This document shows, one piece after another, positions 1 to 13,812 of a stretch of 64,000 bases of DNA. The notes below the pieces were generated by a model. The model ran no database searches, was not told the DNA's origin, and worked only from the letters and a program-made list of their open reading frames with translations. This stretch comes from Uloborus plumipes. Its lineage: Eukaryota > Arthropoda > Arachnida > Araneae > Uloboridae. Positions within the stretch are counted from its first letter, which is position 1; each line of letters starts with the position of its first letter. Where the stretch lies: positions 1 to 64,000 of the forward strand of contig JAXGGA010001708.1 in NCBI GenBank assembly GCA_038373865.1, in the 5' to 3' direction. A program made the translations under genes and the position numbers.

Positions 1-1873
1 GCATTGGTTTTAAAGTTCACTACGTTATGCTTTTTTCCCTTCTAATTTTACTTTTGTTAATAATGTGAGAGAGGCCGTCATTAGTAACGATATTCATATC
101 TTTCATCATACTTGAAGCTTCAACGGCCGTTGTTCTGCTCGAAATTCTAGAGCGATCACAGTTCAATGCAGTATTTTTCAATATTATGCGCATCTGTCGA
201 GGTGACTTAGTTCAAGCGTGCTATTCAGAATCTTTATGCCCAGTTTTTATCAATTCATTTTCAAATTCCTCGAACGAACTAATTTCAATGTGGGAAATGC
301 GTTGAAAAGCTTGATACAATGAACAGTAATGACTGCCATTCACCGGGCAACGAGGCCGACTAGAATTGCTGCGAGCATGAAACGCAATAATTTACCGATT
401 TTTGAGTCTTTTGCGCCAATGCAAATTGAACGATTTTGACCAGTTAACGTTCTTTATGTGTTTTTCAACCATTTTAGTAAAGGATTTTCACTGTAGCGGA
501 ATAAAATATTATTGACATAGTATTGCAAAAAAATTTGGAAAATGACTTAATTTTCGAAAAAAATCGAAATTTTAAGTACAATGCGCTAGCTGGGGACTCA
601 ATATTTTTCCTTTGTTTAATCTGCATTTTACTTACCTACCCTAGAGGCAAGTTTTCCGCGGTATAGCGTTTCGAAAAAAAATAATTTTTCTTTTTCGACC
701 CACCCTAGTATATACTCGTGCTCAGGTTCCCGAGTGGTATAATTAGCAACAACAACAATAATTATTGCTAACAATATACTAGAAAACAATAGTAAAATGA
801 AAACGCATTTGCTTCCCCGTGCGGATTACAGAAACTCCATGTCATGCAGCTGGAGGAAAATATTTACCATACAATAACATGTTTCGGTTTCCTTTCATTT
901 TCCATTCCTTGTCAAACAATTTCGAATTCAGAAAGTGATAGAAATATCACTGTAGCTTTCCAACGTAGTGAGATTTTTTGAAAACAATTTTGAAACTCTG
1001 ACTAAAATATTATTCTGAGAGCTTTTGAATAAATAAATACAAATCTACAGAATCCGTACTCTATAAATATTTATTTCAACAGCGCAAATATACGTAGAAA
1101 AAGGGAGAATGCTTTTTAAAATATTTCAAATCGTTCTCTTTTTTTCATCAACATATTAGGTATTCCATGTCAGGATGCCACAACAAAATATTTTAAAGCT
1201 GACATTTTCCAGCAATTTCACAAATATTGAAATTGAGCTTGAAGTTTTGTTTTAAAACTGTACCATGTAGATAAGACTATCTCAAAGCATAAAAATGAAC
1301 CTTGTTTGAAATTGCTATGCTTTAAATTCATATCTTATAGAAATCTCTAAGGAACAAATCTCAGTTTTCCATTTAATTATTTTTCAGTAATATTAATGAA
1401 AAATTGATTCATTTGAATTCACTTGGAATGAAAACTTGACCAATGCGTTTAACGAAGGAATTTGATTAATTCAATTTTTAATGAGGCATGTCACTGAAAT
1501 AAAAATGCAAGGAATTCTTCCAAATTGATAAAAGTAAAAGGTTTTACTCATTTAATAACGCGCAATGATAAGGTGCAACTTGTTGTATCTTGACCATGAG
1601 TAGTTGTAATGTCCAAGAAAAATTCTTCCCGATAAATTTAAAAGTTATTGCAGAGGTTTTTGCTTGAATTGAGGTTAAGAAAATTATTTTCTCTTAAATG
1701 TTATTTATTTTTGGCCAGAGCGTACATCACAATGCGTATGCAAATGCAAATAAAGAACGGCACAGCTTTATTACGAAATTATCTTTGGGATAACTTTACT
1801 ACTACTTCAGAAATATAAAGAAATTGTTGTGTGTGTGTGTGTAATTACAAAATGAATACTAAGTGTAATTACT
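1..1873. other. AT-rich DNA without a recognisable gene
   Basis: I see no open frame of convincing composition and no element boundary on either strand. The only low-complexity feature is a short GT run at 1828-1842. The block around 590-720 reads somewhat like the end of a decayed repeat, but no partner terminus is present. Confidence 0.6.
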
Positions 1874-2700
1874 GAAGTTGGCGCGAAGCGGGGTTTGGCC
1901 GGAGCGCCGAATACCGAAGCTTCAGCTTCTGCACATAATTGAAGTTTCAGCATTGAACATGTAATACATGCATGAAAATAATATGCTCTACTCCATATGT
2001 TTTATTATTCTTAGTGTTACACAGCAGTCATAGCGTGATGACTCAGTTTCAAATTAATTTCACTAATTAAAGTATTTATTTTGTTTTATACTGTTAGTAC
2101 AAGAAAAGAAGACACTTCTGTTTTATTATTAAAATAAGTAGAATGAGCATTGTTTGGATTATAAAAAGCATGTTGTATACTGAGTTGATATTTATAACAA
2201 AATCAACTGATATTATAAAATATTATATTACTAGAAATTAGCTGCTATTTGCATTTCATAAACCTTATAATTATTGATGGTGTGAAGAGCAGCCTAGTTG
2301 AATCGTCCAGTACCGAAGCTTCAGTCAACTTATGGCGGAAGCTTCGGCTGGTGCACATATTGAAGTCTTAACATTAAATGCATTAATAAATTCATACAAT
2401 ATGATACTGTTCTCTAGATATTTTAATATTCCTAGCTTTACTCAATCTTTTTTATCTTACTGTGTCATTTTTAAAATAATTTTACTAGTTGAAATATTTA
2501 TTTTTGTTTTGTACTGGTAGTACCAGAAACGATATTTTAAAGTTTTTTTTATTGGAAATAAGCATACATTACTTGGAATACGGAAAAAGTGTTCTACATT
2601 TAAGTTGATGCTTATAATAAACCAAATAATATGATCAATATTAAATCACAGAGTAATTTAACAGGAAATTAGCTACTAGCTACTTTGTTCCTTAATATTG
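1874..2700 (+). repeat. Tandem diverged pair of a GAAGCTTCGG-bearing repeat
   Basis: Two related copies lie head to tail, roughly 1905-2260 and 2310-2690. Each begins with ACCGAAGCTTCAG, continues through a CTGCACATA or GTGCACATA motif followed by TTGAAGT, and ends near AGAAATTAGCTGCTA or GGAAATTAGCTACTA. Between these anchors the copies align in the same order at moderate identity (shared stretches such as AGTTGAAATATTTATTTT-like tracts). The GC-rich head (about 1876-1925) contrasts with the AT-rich body. I read this as an old mobile repeat family of unknown class. No coding capacity is seen. Confidence 0.5.
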
Positions 2701-2787
2701 TAAAATGAATAACCTGCATTTAAAAATCTTAAAGTTAATTTAAATTTGTTAGAGTCATGTTAATGCCTTTTTACTTATTTTTCAGTA

Positions 2788-4485
2788 GGGTGAGTTCTGG
2801 TAAGTGCGTACCCTTTTTTTCAAAGTTCATGTTCTCAAGGATGCTGCTCTGTTGAAAAATCTTGTACACTCACAATTTTTTTTTAGTTTTCTTTCCAGAT
2901 CCTTTACTATGATTTTCAACCATATAATATGTCGAATAAACTATAAGCATAGGTTTTGTGACCTGGTTTATGACACCTATTCTAAGGTACGCACTTTCCC
3001 TACCTAGCGGGGTAAGTGCGTCCACCTTAAATTATGTGGATATGAGAAGGAAAAAACTTCTGGCACATATTAAATATGTTAGGTAGTTGCCTTGGGATAA
3101 TTCCTAATACTAGAGATCAGCACTTGCTTGCATGGATGAAACGCAATCAGTGATATCCCACGTGTCTTACGAACAACTGTGATTTGAAGATTGAGAGAGT
3201 TGTGTCTGTGATTCTTCCTTTGTCCTTTCAATAAGACCAAGTGAGCAAACGTTAGTTGTTTTTATTTAGTAATAATCACTTATTGATTACATAGTTTATT
3301 TTGGTTTAATACATTAATCAGTCTGTGTTTAAGCCAGGGTTCGCACTTACCCCTTCTTAAATGTAAGATGAGACATGTGCGTCCAATAGCGTTGTTGTAA
3401 GTGGACACCCCTGTGATTTTCTTTAATTCTATTTGTATGATAGATCGTTAGGTGACCTAAGTGAACAATTCGTTTTTTCCTTTTTTTTGAATAAATACAG
3501 TTTTAAAATACTTTTCTTATTAGAATCAGCAGCAGTAAGAAAAAACACAAAATAAAGAGCAAAAAAGAAAAAAGAAAAATAATAATTGATCATGATATGA
3601 TACTTGTACTTTGTTTTCCCTTGTACTTTGAAATAGTTTTTCACAAGGTGTTCTTAATTTTCTTAAATATAATTTATTCATTACTCCACCTTCGTTTTTT
3701 GAATCAGCTGGTTCCTTATTCAGTGTTTCACTTAATTTCATTGCTTCATTTGTCATTCTGGTTTAAATTAAGTATAGCTTATGATCGCTATTTTGAACGA
3801 AAAATGTACTAACTGATATCTAAAAGCCAATATGTTTCAGAGGTTATGAATAAAATTAAAATCTTATGCCGCATTCAATGTAAATATAAATACTTGATGG
3901 AAATGACGTCGGATTTATAATCGGCTTATAAAACAGTTATAAGCAAAATTAAAGGTGAATTACGAGAGTCAGATTTTCCACGTAATGGTACACACTTGCC
4001 TCATCATAATGGTACGCACTTGCTCCGCATAATATTACGCATATGCCTCATTAAAGTGGTACGCACTTGCCCCATCATAATGGTACGCACTTACCCCCAC
4101 CTTAATTTAAAGAAAGGGAAAGTGCGTACCGTCATATAAACAAATTTTAGTTAGAGAATTTGATCAAAATACCCCATGTATGTTGTTAGTAGCTATTACT
4201 CAAAAGAAACAACCTACATTTCTTGACTTCATTTGCTTGGTATGACTACAAGAGAAACTGAAACAAAACCTTCTCAATCTTTACTTAAGAGTTTTTTTGA
4301 AGACATTAAAGTTGTCTCTGATTGTGTTTCATCTTTTGAATTCAGGCCTGAATTCTACCTATTGAAATTATCATTAGACAGTTATCTAACATGGTCGACG
4401 TGTTGCAAAAGCCATTTCAGGACAGTGTTCATATAATTCCCGGTGGACGCACTTACCCCGTGGACGCACTTACCAGAACTCACCC
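2788..4485. mobile_element. TA-flanked DNA transposon with subterminal repeats, about 1.7 kb
   Basis: The ends are perfect inverted repeats of 22 bp: left 2788-2809 starts GGGTGAGTTCTGGTAAGTGC, and the right end 4464-4485 is its reverse complement. A TA dinucleotide abuts both ends (2786-2787 and 4486-4487), the target duplication of the Tc1/mariner superfamily. The motif GTAAGTGCGT or its reverse complement ACGCACTTAC/GC recurs inside many times, in both orientations, most densely at 3980-4130 and 4445-4475. No intact transposase is present; the internal frames (for example 4233-4436) are not recognised. It is probably non-autonomous or decayed. Confidence 0.8.
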
Positions 4486-4487
4486 TA

Positions 4488-5215
4488 TTTATATTTTAAG
4501 TAAAATATTTAATACGTTTAGATTTTGGGAACGTTTAGTTCAAAAATAATTTAATCGAAAATAAGTTTTTCCCTTGAAGTAACAAATTAAATCGAGGCTC
4601 AATATTTTTCATCACAAGTTAATGTGCAAGAAATTGGAACTATCTTGAAATTTGTCTTAGTAAAGAATAAATAAAAATTCAGCTTTAATTTACTTTTTGT
4701 TAGTTCTCAAGATAATTATAATCCTAGAATAGTATTAATAATCCTGATCAATTTATAGAAAACAGGTTACATTTTGTCACATAAAATTAAATTGTGTTTG
4801 TTCAACATATTAATAAATATAAGGAAAACTGAAATTTTAGACCTACATCTTTATTAAATAAACATGACTTTTCAAAAATCCTGGCCTGGTAAATATTAAA
4901 CACTGACATGTTTATATCTAAGGACAACACTAAAATTGCGTAAGAAAGTCACGTTTCACTAGCTTTATTTTAAAGCAACTAAAGCTTTTCATATAAATAA
5001 AATATATTTATATTTATTTCATAAGAATTTTTAAGTTAAATATAATAGAAAGTAAATTATTGAACAGTTTCTGATTTCAAAGGTTCAATGCGCACAATAA
5101 TTTTATTTAACATAATTTTCTTCTACGTTTTAGTATACTGTATAATTGTGTATAGCCTAAAGGACAATATTTTATGGAATTATAGTTGTAAAAGGAAAAT
5201 TTACAACATAAATTA
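4488..5215. other. AT-rich spacer
   Basis: Nothing recognisable on either strand; homopolymeric A/T runs only. Confidence 0.6.
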
Positions 5216-5345
5216 TTATAGGCCGAAGCGACCACAGCGGCCGAAGCACACATCAAGTTTCCAGCCAGACCCCCGAAGCTTCGGCCCATCTCTAGTAATT
5301 ATGAAATGTTACTAAATACTTGTTACTAAAACAAATTGGCACGTT
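5216..5345 (+). repeat. Third copy of the GAAGCTTCGG-type repeat
   Basis: A GC-rich stretch in AT-rich surroundings. It has repeated GGCCGAAGC motifs, the 12-bp palindrome CCGAAGCTTCGG (around 5274-5285), and a following AT-rich tract with ACTAAATACTTGTTACTA. It resembles the heads of the copies at 1874-2360. Whether it is a complete unit cannot be judged. Confidence 0.4.
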
Positions 5346-7672
5346 AGCAATTCATTATTTTCCTGGACTGTCTTTGATTTTTTTTTTTTTTTACATTCTA
5401 TGCATTTAAATTACTAAATGGTTTATAACTTGAAAAACAGAAATTCTTCTTACGGTAATAAACTGTATATTACTCTGTCATTAGTTTTAAAAGAATAGGA
5501 ATAGGTTTCACTATCGTGGATCATGATGACAGCATAAGCCCCAGCCATATCATTTAAAGAAGGAGTTCATATCACTTAAAGAAAGAGCAAACTACTTAAG
5601 CAATAACATTATATGCTGTGTGAGCAGGGAATAGAACAAGGGAATCTTGGGTCAAACGTGGAATTAAAGTGTCGTTCACTTCTTATTTTTGAAGTTCCTA
5701 TCCTCTTTCCCGACAGTTGCTTACTGCCAAGATCTTAGGAAAAATATACAACTTAGCAAATGAGCCGTAAGTACAAAAGAAACATTATGGAATTCCAAAA
5801 ATTCTTTAAACACTTTAAGCGACCTTTCGGAGATAAAACTTTGATTGGAGATTGCCCACAGTACTCTGCAAGGCCACAGGCAAAAATCTTTTCATTGTTT
5901 CCGCCCTTTAAAAATATTCAAGAAAGCTTTTAACGTAGCGAATTATAAGCCCTAAGCATTTTATCAAAGGAAAACTCTCTTAAGTGCAAGAATAAGTCGC
6001 CGAGTTAAGAGTGACTCTAACCCTTCAGCATTTCGGAGAATTCTGAAATATCCTATTTAGCGATAAAAATAAATGCTCTGTAAATCAAATAGTTTTATTG
6101 ACTACGTACGCATTTCCCTAGCATTTGTATTTATTTACAGCATTTTAATGAGCTAATGAGAAACGGGGGTGAACCCGCGCATCTCGAAATCTCGATAAGC
6201 GAATTCATCTAAGTTAAGCAGAAGTATTTCTTTGATGTTAAAAATGTAATCCGTAGTGGGTGTATTTTCAGCATTTGCTAAGCATTGCATTTATTTCCCT
6301 TTATTGTATGAAACTGAAATCCGTTTTCCTCTCTGAAATAAAATAATTTCTATTTGCAGAAAAAATTAACATCATTCTCATTCCCTAGCTAATTTTGATT
6401 ACGTAGGTAAATAAAATATTTATAGTAGCCTCTTAAGCGGGCTTGAATTATTTAGTAACTAAATGTATGAAATGATGTAATGCTTTGTGATAAACTCTAA
6501 AAGTTTAAATAACGAAACTAGACTTCATTAAGTTATTAGGTGAAGTTCATTCTCCATTGTAAAGTATTTCTCTTTAAATGAAACATAAATAAAAATACAA
6601 AATTAATGTTTTTAGATTATTTTACGGGACATAGCTGCTTATTATTGGGCGTTTTTTTTCTCTATTTAGTTCTTGCAATGATACAGGAGAGAATGAAAAG
6701 GGAAAAATATTTTATTACAAGTAAAAGTTTTAAAATGCAACACATAATAGCACAAACAGCAACAGCTTGCAGACATAAGCTTTGACTTATCAAGAAACCT
6801 TTTATTAATGCTTAAGAGATAAACTTATCTCGTGAATTAAAAGATATTCAATTAAGATAATATTCAACAGAAAAACACGAGCTGATTTAATCTAAATAAA
6901 TGTATATTCTTGTTTTATGTATAAAATACTGTTATTCATTAGACCAACTTTAATACACAATTTTTGCATTTTTAACTATCGCACTAATATTTACTAGTAT
7001 TTCTTATTTAAAATGAACTACTTGAATAAAGGTGATAAGGTTTGAACAAGAAAAAATTGTTAGATGTTTTGAATATCTTATTAGTATTCACAATATCACA
7101 ATATTTATCCACGTGATTATATCGCATCGAATATTACAACACATGGGTCGAAAGATTTCAGCAACTCCAAAAGCACTTGGAATCTTTCCGTTATAGGTGT
7201 TGCACTTCACATCAGTGCGATAGTTTTTTTATTTCATAGTTGTCAAAGTTACAATAAACTATTCTTGGAAATACCATATACAGTATGTTGTATTTATGTT
7301 TTCATTAAACGAAAAAAATAATAATAACCCAGAAAAAAATAACAGTAATATAGCAAGCTATTAAAAAGTATGCAGAGGTATAGTGTAATGACCCACCAAT
7401 TAAACATAACAACTTGAGAGGCTCTATTAAAATATTAAATATACCGCTAAATAAATGTGAAGATAATTTCATTAAATTATGATTAAATATACACCAGAAT
7501 ATAAAAATCCCAATAAATGGAGCAAATACCACACAACGTAAACGCTATACTGGTGATGTCTTTAAAATAAAAAGTACACATGTCGCCAAGTGCAATTAAA
7601 ATGACTGTAAAAAGGTACCCATGACTCAAAATTTGCTCTTTTGCCTTCTGGTGAGGCTGCGTAATAGATTCT

Positions 7673-7712
7673 CGTCATTTACAGATCTAGTGCATTCCAT
7701 CTGTAAATGACG
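7673..7712. repeat. Perfect 14-bp inverted repeat, 12-nt loop
   Basis: CGTCATTTACAGAT (7673-7686) is followed by a 12-nt spacer and its exact reverse complement (7699-7712). A third AAATGACG occurs about 20 bp downstream. No run of T marks it as a Pol III transcript, and no longer precursor fold is apparent. Confidence 0.8.
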
Positions 7713-9136
7713 GAATGTAACTCCAAATGACGTGTGTGACACCCATTCTTTCAATTGGCACCACAATTTGCAGATTTTCACTACGATTTGAAATTTTGAC
7801 ACTCAGCCCGATAGAGGTATCTAATGAGAATATACACTATGAATTATTTGTTTCCGAGACTATTAAAGCTAAATGAGAAATTTAGGAATTTTTTACTCTG
7901 CGTATAATGCTGCACCATGGCGATAGACACTGAATACTGCATTTTGAAAATTATACCGAATTGGAATGGAGTATAGCTGCTTTAAATAGCTGTACATAAT
8001 GCACATTATTGTAAAACATATGATTTTTATATATATTGATTTTCTCCATCTGAAAGTGTTTCATAGGTTGTTTGTATTAGTTTTTCTCTTAAAATGAGCA
8101 GTTTCTTTATCTTAAATGATACGGCCAAAGTCCAATTCCACACACAAGAACCAATAATACATTAGACAAAACCAAAAGGACGAAGCTACCTCGCATTCTA
8201 TTTTCAGGAGTAAAACGATTATGCAAGCTTCTTAGAGAATCCATTTACGCCAAGAACTGAAAAATATTCATGAAAGATAATGCATTTTTAAAGGTTTTTG
8301 AGAAATAGCAGAGGAAGATGAAAAGAAAATCGTTTGGAAAATTAAACTTGCTAGAAAAGTAGCAGCTAATGATTTAGAAAAACTTTCGAGCCTTTCCCAA
8401 AGTTGGCAGATCGAAGTGTTCCGTTCATCTACAAATGGCGCGTGGGATTTTTTTTCCCTTCCCTCAGGGATGTGCCAATGTTTAGTACTGTTAAATACCA
8501 TTTCTTCTCGTGTGTTCGAATGCAGAAGTTTGAAGGGTTGAAAGGAGGGGGAAGCCCTGCGTCACGCGAAACGGACGTTATCAGACCATTTTGTTCACGA
8601 AATCGTAATTACATTTACGTGGTGAAAAGACTGGTGTTCAACTGGTGCGAAATGTAGTAAGTTGTGCAGAATATTAGATGATTGAGCATGTTGTAGCCAG
8701 TGAACGAAAAGGGAAAAAAATGGACGAGCTGTGTTTTGAAAATATATTACGGGCGTCATGGAAATTAGTTCATTTTCGATAGAATACCTAAGCGTATTTC
8801 TGGTATTTTTTTCGTGTAATTCTGGGAGTTGCTAATAATCGGATGCAGAGCATGTGCTTACAGCATTAGAGCAAATTTGAATAATGTTTCTCATTTAAAA
8901 AATAGAACGGAGCGTTATTTCATTTGTTTCATTAACAAGAGCTGGCTTTCCTCCTCTCATGAATAATAATTGGGCCGTCTGTCTTTGAAAAATATTATGA
9001 ATATAATTTGTAATAACTTTAATCATTCATTATAGGAGTAAAAGATAAAGTAATATTATTAGCATTTAGATTTAATTATAATCACTAAGAAACAAGCACA
9101 ATTACTATTAATTTCCCCCCCAATAATAAATATTAA

Positions 9137-9161
9137 TGTGTGTGTGTGTGTGTGTGTGTGT
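9137..9161. repeat. TG microsatellite
   Basis: Uninterrupted TG dinucleotide array of about 12 units, preceded by a C8 run. Confidence 0.95.
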
Positions 9162-11065
9162 TTTAACTATTCGTTTAGTTAGAAGTATTTGTAATAATAA
9201 TTATAATTATGCAACATTTTCAAACGACTGATCAATAAAAACTATGTTATCTAGTTTTATGAAGTTTCAAATACGCTTCTTTTTTAAAAAGTTTCCGTTG
9301 CATTTATGTTATTAGATTTCATGTAACTTCTTGATAACATGATAGTCTGGTGGGTTTCAATTAATTATTATAAATTAACACAACATTAGTGGCAAGAAGG
9401 ATAAGCACATAAGGGGGAAGGAAGAGAGGCTCACATAGTGTCATCAACAGTTTTGCGCAATTTTTTTATAAATGCAATTGTCTTCACGATTTTGAACAAG
9501 CAAATGTCACTATTAATTATTGTTATTACTGTATCGATAAATATATCTTATTGTCGTCACTAGTAAATATGATCGTTAAAAAACTTAGTATGTGCACATT
9601 TTTATGTTATTGTAATCTAAGACTTATTTAATTATTTATTTATTTATTTTTGTCAACATTTAAATTAATTTGGCAACATAAAATGTTTAGCTGAAATTGT
9701 GGAATAATTTACTTTTCTTCGCTGCTGTGTGTTGAATGTAGTTTTAGTTAACTAGTCAAAGAGCAAAAATGTATTTCACTAAGATTGCCAATTTGTAAAA
9801 CGGCTGAACTTCATGCGATACGTTTCATCTGCGTAAAAAGCATGACATTACTAATTAGTAAACCGAACGGAATTGGATATACACATTTTTAGATTCAATA
9901 TTGGGTAAGACTGACAATAATTGCGAATGTTGTTTTGGGGTATTTGTACCAAACGGACTACTAATACATCACACATACAATCAAAATCAGAATAAAAACC
10001 AACTTACCTAACCTCCCCAAACTAAAACGGGTAAAAAGTGTTTGCGCAGATATTTTAATTTACAAGAGGTATAAATACCCATAGTTACTGAATTATTGTG
10101 CAAGAAAGACAAATAAATGAGAGTAGTACAATTTCTGTTTTTGAATATCTAGATCAATGCTATTTTTAAAGTAAAAATTTGAAAAAAAGTTATATGCGCA
10201 CATATGCCAAATAAATGTTTATATGCATTTAAGAACGAAATCTAATGTATAAAAGCTAGATCATTTGCATTTAAATGAAGCATAAATCGAAAGGAATATT
10301 TATATATTAAGCTTTTCATAGTGCATTAAGCAAGCCTTGTCCGCATTCAAAGTATTTTAAGCTTAAAAAACAACAACAACATAGCACTTCTTATAAAAGG
10401 TGTTTTGGTAAACGAATGACTATTTGATGCAAAAACTAATAATAATCAAAATAAACAATTTATCCTCTTAAGTTTCATTTCACAATCTAAGAAAGCAACA
10501 AAAAATGCCAAATGAGTGTAAAACTTAGTTTATGTTATAAGTACATGCAAGCAAATTATCTCTTCCAAAAGAAAAGCAAGCAAAACATATACGGGACAAA
10601 ATGACAAATAACAGTTTAAAAATGAGCTTTTTATCCTTTAATGTTGTATTTAAAGTTAAACACATTACTTAGCGTAAAAATTAGAAAAAAATTCTAAAAC
10701 ATTTCCTGATGATGTTTATTTTTTAAATAATTTGCTAGTAAAGTCAGCTCATTTCGATTCCTTTAAAACGTACCTTTGAATTTGCTTTTTTTTTCCTTAA
10801 TTTCAATGAGTATTCATTTCAAGTATATTTTCGAACATGCTTATCCGTGTAAAAATAAAACGTATCATATTTCAGAGGAAAAAAAAAATATCTTTCTTTG
10901 AAGCTTTCTATGGAAAATGTGAACTTTTTCGAGTCACAAACTTGCTTATTTTGCCCCCAAAGTTGAAAGTAAACACAATGCAATGATAAATTTAATTACC
11001 GTATCAATAAGCATAAAATATATACATTTTTTACTCCGATAATGCACCTCTTTAAACTGCGATTC

Positions 11066-11095
11066 GTGACTTTCGTCGCAGAAAACGAAAGTCAC
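11066..11095. repeat. Perfect 11-bp inverted repeat, 8-nt loop
   Basis: GTGACTTTCGT (11066-11076) pairs exactly with ACGAAAGTCAC (11085-11095). Isolated; no flanking element ends seen. Confidence 0.8.
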
Positions 11096-12573
11096 AAACA
11101 AAGCATTTGAACGAAAATAAAAATTTTGCAAATCTCCGCATGAGGAAAAAAACCGAGCACTCCAGTTTCCAGTGGCTGGTTCTTTTGAATCCAGTCATTA
11201 AAAATGCCCCCTCTAATAACTGCGCGAGGAATAAATAGCTCTTCGTGGATTTTTTAATAACTGTCAACAGAAAAATAAAATAGTCCAACTCGATCATTAG
11301 GGCTTTGTTAGCTTTAAATGCTAGCCATTGAAGAGTCATTTTTTCAAACTCATTACTATTTCCTTTGCATTTCTGAAGTAAAATGGAGAAAATTATATGC
11401 TTTAAGTAACGAGAGTAGATTCTAGGCCGTAAAACGAAGGCTTTTTCAGTCCCAATATTATTTTATAATGTTTTATCTTTAAGAAAAAAACACAGAAATA
11501 ATAAAAATCACGCCAGAGAAAATTACTTCCCATTCTCTTTTTAAAATATTTTTAATGCTTTGTAAAATTCATTTAAATCCTCATTTCGCTGCTTTCATTT
11601 TTTTTTTCATCCTTTTGCTTGAAAGATTTTTTCCCTACTTTTGCGTAATAAATTACGTGCAGTTAGAAACTTCCATGAAAGCGTTAAAACTAAATCTTTA
11701 TATTTCGTCTCAGTGTTTCCTAACTGAAGTTGAAAAGAAAACTGTACAGGAAAGAATATTTTGAACATTAGATATTAAAGCTTTATACAGACATTTAAGT
11801 GGAAATTAGAGCTCCTTAGAACGATTATTTCAAAAACTTTAAATATTTCTTTTGATTCGAAATGAAATAAGATATTTTGATTGTTATTTATTTATTGATT
11901 TGTGCTTGATTAAAAGTCCTGTTAAATTAAAAAAAAAAAAAACCTAGTTTAGAGAAGAGAGATTGCGCTGAAAATAGTTGTTTTCATTTCCAACTATTTT
12001 ACAATGCTTTATGTCTCCCTTATGAAATCACATGCTAGTCAACTTCCAAATTAAAATTCATGTTTCAGATGTTGTAACACAACAATAAACGTATATTGGA
12101 TGGCATTGAGCATTTCCATTGATTAGAATTGAATAAATCAAGCATGGCTATGAATGCGAATTATGAGGAGATACTACTTGCAATTTAACAATTGGTCATG
12201 TGGTACAACAATACTCAGCTGACCAGCCCATTTGTGCTCTATACATAAATAATACTAATACTATCTCTAACATTAATAGTAATAGCAAAGAAAAATTTGC
12301 TTCCCTTTCAGCCCAAACCGATAAATGCTTTCTCAAAATGATTATGAAAACGAGACAATGTATAAATACAAATGTAGCGACCAGCAAAAGCCTTAGGGCC
12401 AAATTAGGCTGCTCCTAGTCAATATAAAACATCCAATAAAGATTAATAAGTCAGTCTGTGCTCTTTTCTTGTTTACAGTTCCGCATTAAATCAGGAATTT
12501 AATTCGAAAATAACAAAATAACATGTCCTCATTATTAATATTATTTTTACTATTTTCTTTAGTTCTCTTTCTA

Positions 12574-13756
12574 GGGTTAAACCATTAAGAATCGCCTCAT
12601 TAAAGTGGACACTCACTTAACCGGACACGCACACAGCTTATCTTGCAAAAAGACTCTTTCTTTACTCATTAAAATGGACACCGACGGACAAGTTCGGAGA
12701 ATCTGTCTAGTTTCTTGTTGGGAGAAAAAATATATAAGAGATCTATTGAAAATACTTGATTCAGTTCACTTCCAACATTAAACACTAAGGAAGGCAACCA
12801 CTAAGGGGTATTAGTAACACCTTCTTCCACAACAAAACACAAAAATACATTACTATTTTAGAACTTGACAGGAAAAAGTCTGCTGAGGTGGAAAGCGAAT
12901 GTTGGTTTAGCGTAGGGAATACATTTTAGGCTCTGGGGGATAGCTCAGATTCTAAGAAATACCAAGAAATACAGCTGTTGGTCATAGAGTGCGACTCCAC
13001 TCGGTAAACTGGTTAAATAATTTGATCTTCTCCCTAGAGTAATCAAACTGTCCGCCATGTCAGGACTATAGATCATAGGGTCCTGCCGCCATGTGCTCTT
13101 CAGTGTTTACGATAGACGTTGAGAACGTGATTTTACCTAATTTTTATTAAAACCTCTACTGCCAGGATGCGGCCGCTGCTGCACTTTATCAGTTCTCGAT
13201 GAACGGGGTCAATTGTTGAAAAGTGATGCGTACCTAATTCTAGCAACAGAGTTTCTTTTGAAGTGAAAAATAATGCTGTAGCATAAGCGTGTGAATGGAA
13301 AGAATTGGGGATTATTACCAGGGAGAAGTGAAGCTCCTTGGAAAGATTTAGTTTAATTTCTAGAGTTTTGGAAGAGGTATCTCGTTTGACCCTGTTGCAT
13401 CATGTGTCCTCTATTCGCGTCCTCGTAGAAAAAATCTCTCGCAAAGCTTCGACTTTGACGAAGAAAATCGAAAATGGGGAAGAACCCATTAATGAATTAA
13501 CAAAATTAATACGCCTCAGTAGTGAAAATGCTTTTAATGAACTAAAGCTTATTATTTTTCTCTAATTACAAAGATATAGCTCTTGATCAGGGAATAAGTT
13601 TTCTTTTAATATGTGTAGTTAATTGCTCTGTAATAATTAAAATATTTAGAAACTAATTTTGTTTTAACTTTTCTTGTCCCTCCCATAAGCGGACACCCCT
13701 TTAAACCGGACAGTATTTAGGTCCCCTTAGGTATCCGTATTGGAGAGGTTTTACTG
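12574..13756. mobile_element. Decayed pogo/Tigger-like element
   Basis: The right end (about 13685-13756), read on the minus strand, begins CAGTAAAACCTCTCC, the form usual for pogo/Tigger termini, and abuts TA (13757-13758). A related GGACAC-rich block at about 12590-12690 marks the left side. It includes the motif ACTTAACCGGACAC, close to CTTTAAACCGGACAG near 13700. The exact left boundary after TA at 12572-12573 is an inference. A 75-codon frame (13338-13565, plus) ends inside and could be a relic of the transposase tail, but I cannot prove it. Confidence 0.45.
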
Positions 13757-13763
13757 TAAAAAA

Positions 13764-13812
13764 TGTGTGTGTGTGTGTGTGTGTGTGTGTGATTGTGTGT
13801 GTGTGTGTGTGT
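13764..13812. repeat. TG microsatellite
   Basis: TG/GT dinucleotide array of about 49 bp with one interruption (GATT), directly beside the right end of the pogo-like element. Confidence 0.95.

Larger units (their letters stand above)
5346..12573. other. 7.2 kb without a gene
   Basis: Unique-looking AT-rich DNA. It contains a T run near 5380, a hairpin (7673-7712), a GC-richer pocket (about 8500-8650), a TG microsatellite (9137-9161) and a hairpin (11066-11095). The longest open frame (11052-11339, minus, 95 codons) is rich in F, L, K and S as expected of chance frames in AT-rich DNA. Confidence 0.6.

Noticed and set aside
590..720. Right end of a DNA transposon (CGACCCACCCTAGTA)
   Set aside because: No inverted partner lies in the preceding 590 bp; it may be outside the window but cannot be supported here.
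4233..4436. A BESS-motif-like protein fragment inside the 1.7-kb transposon
   Set aside because: The peptide FFEDIKVVSDCVSSFEFR has a passing resemblance to BESS motifs, but too few positions match to claim it.
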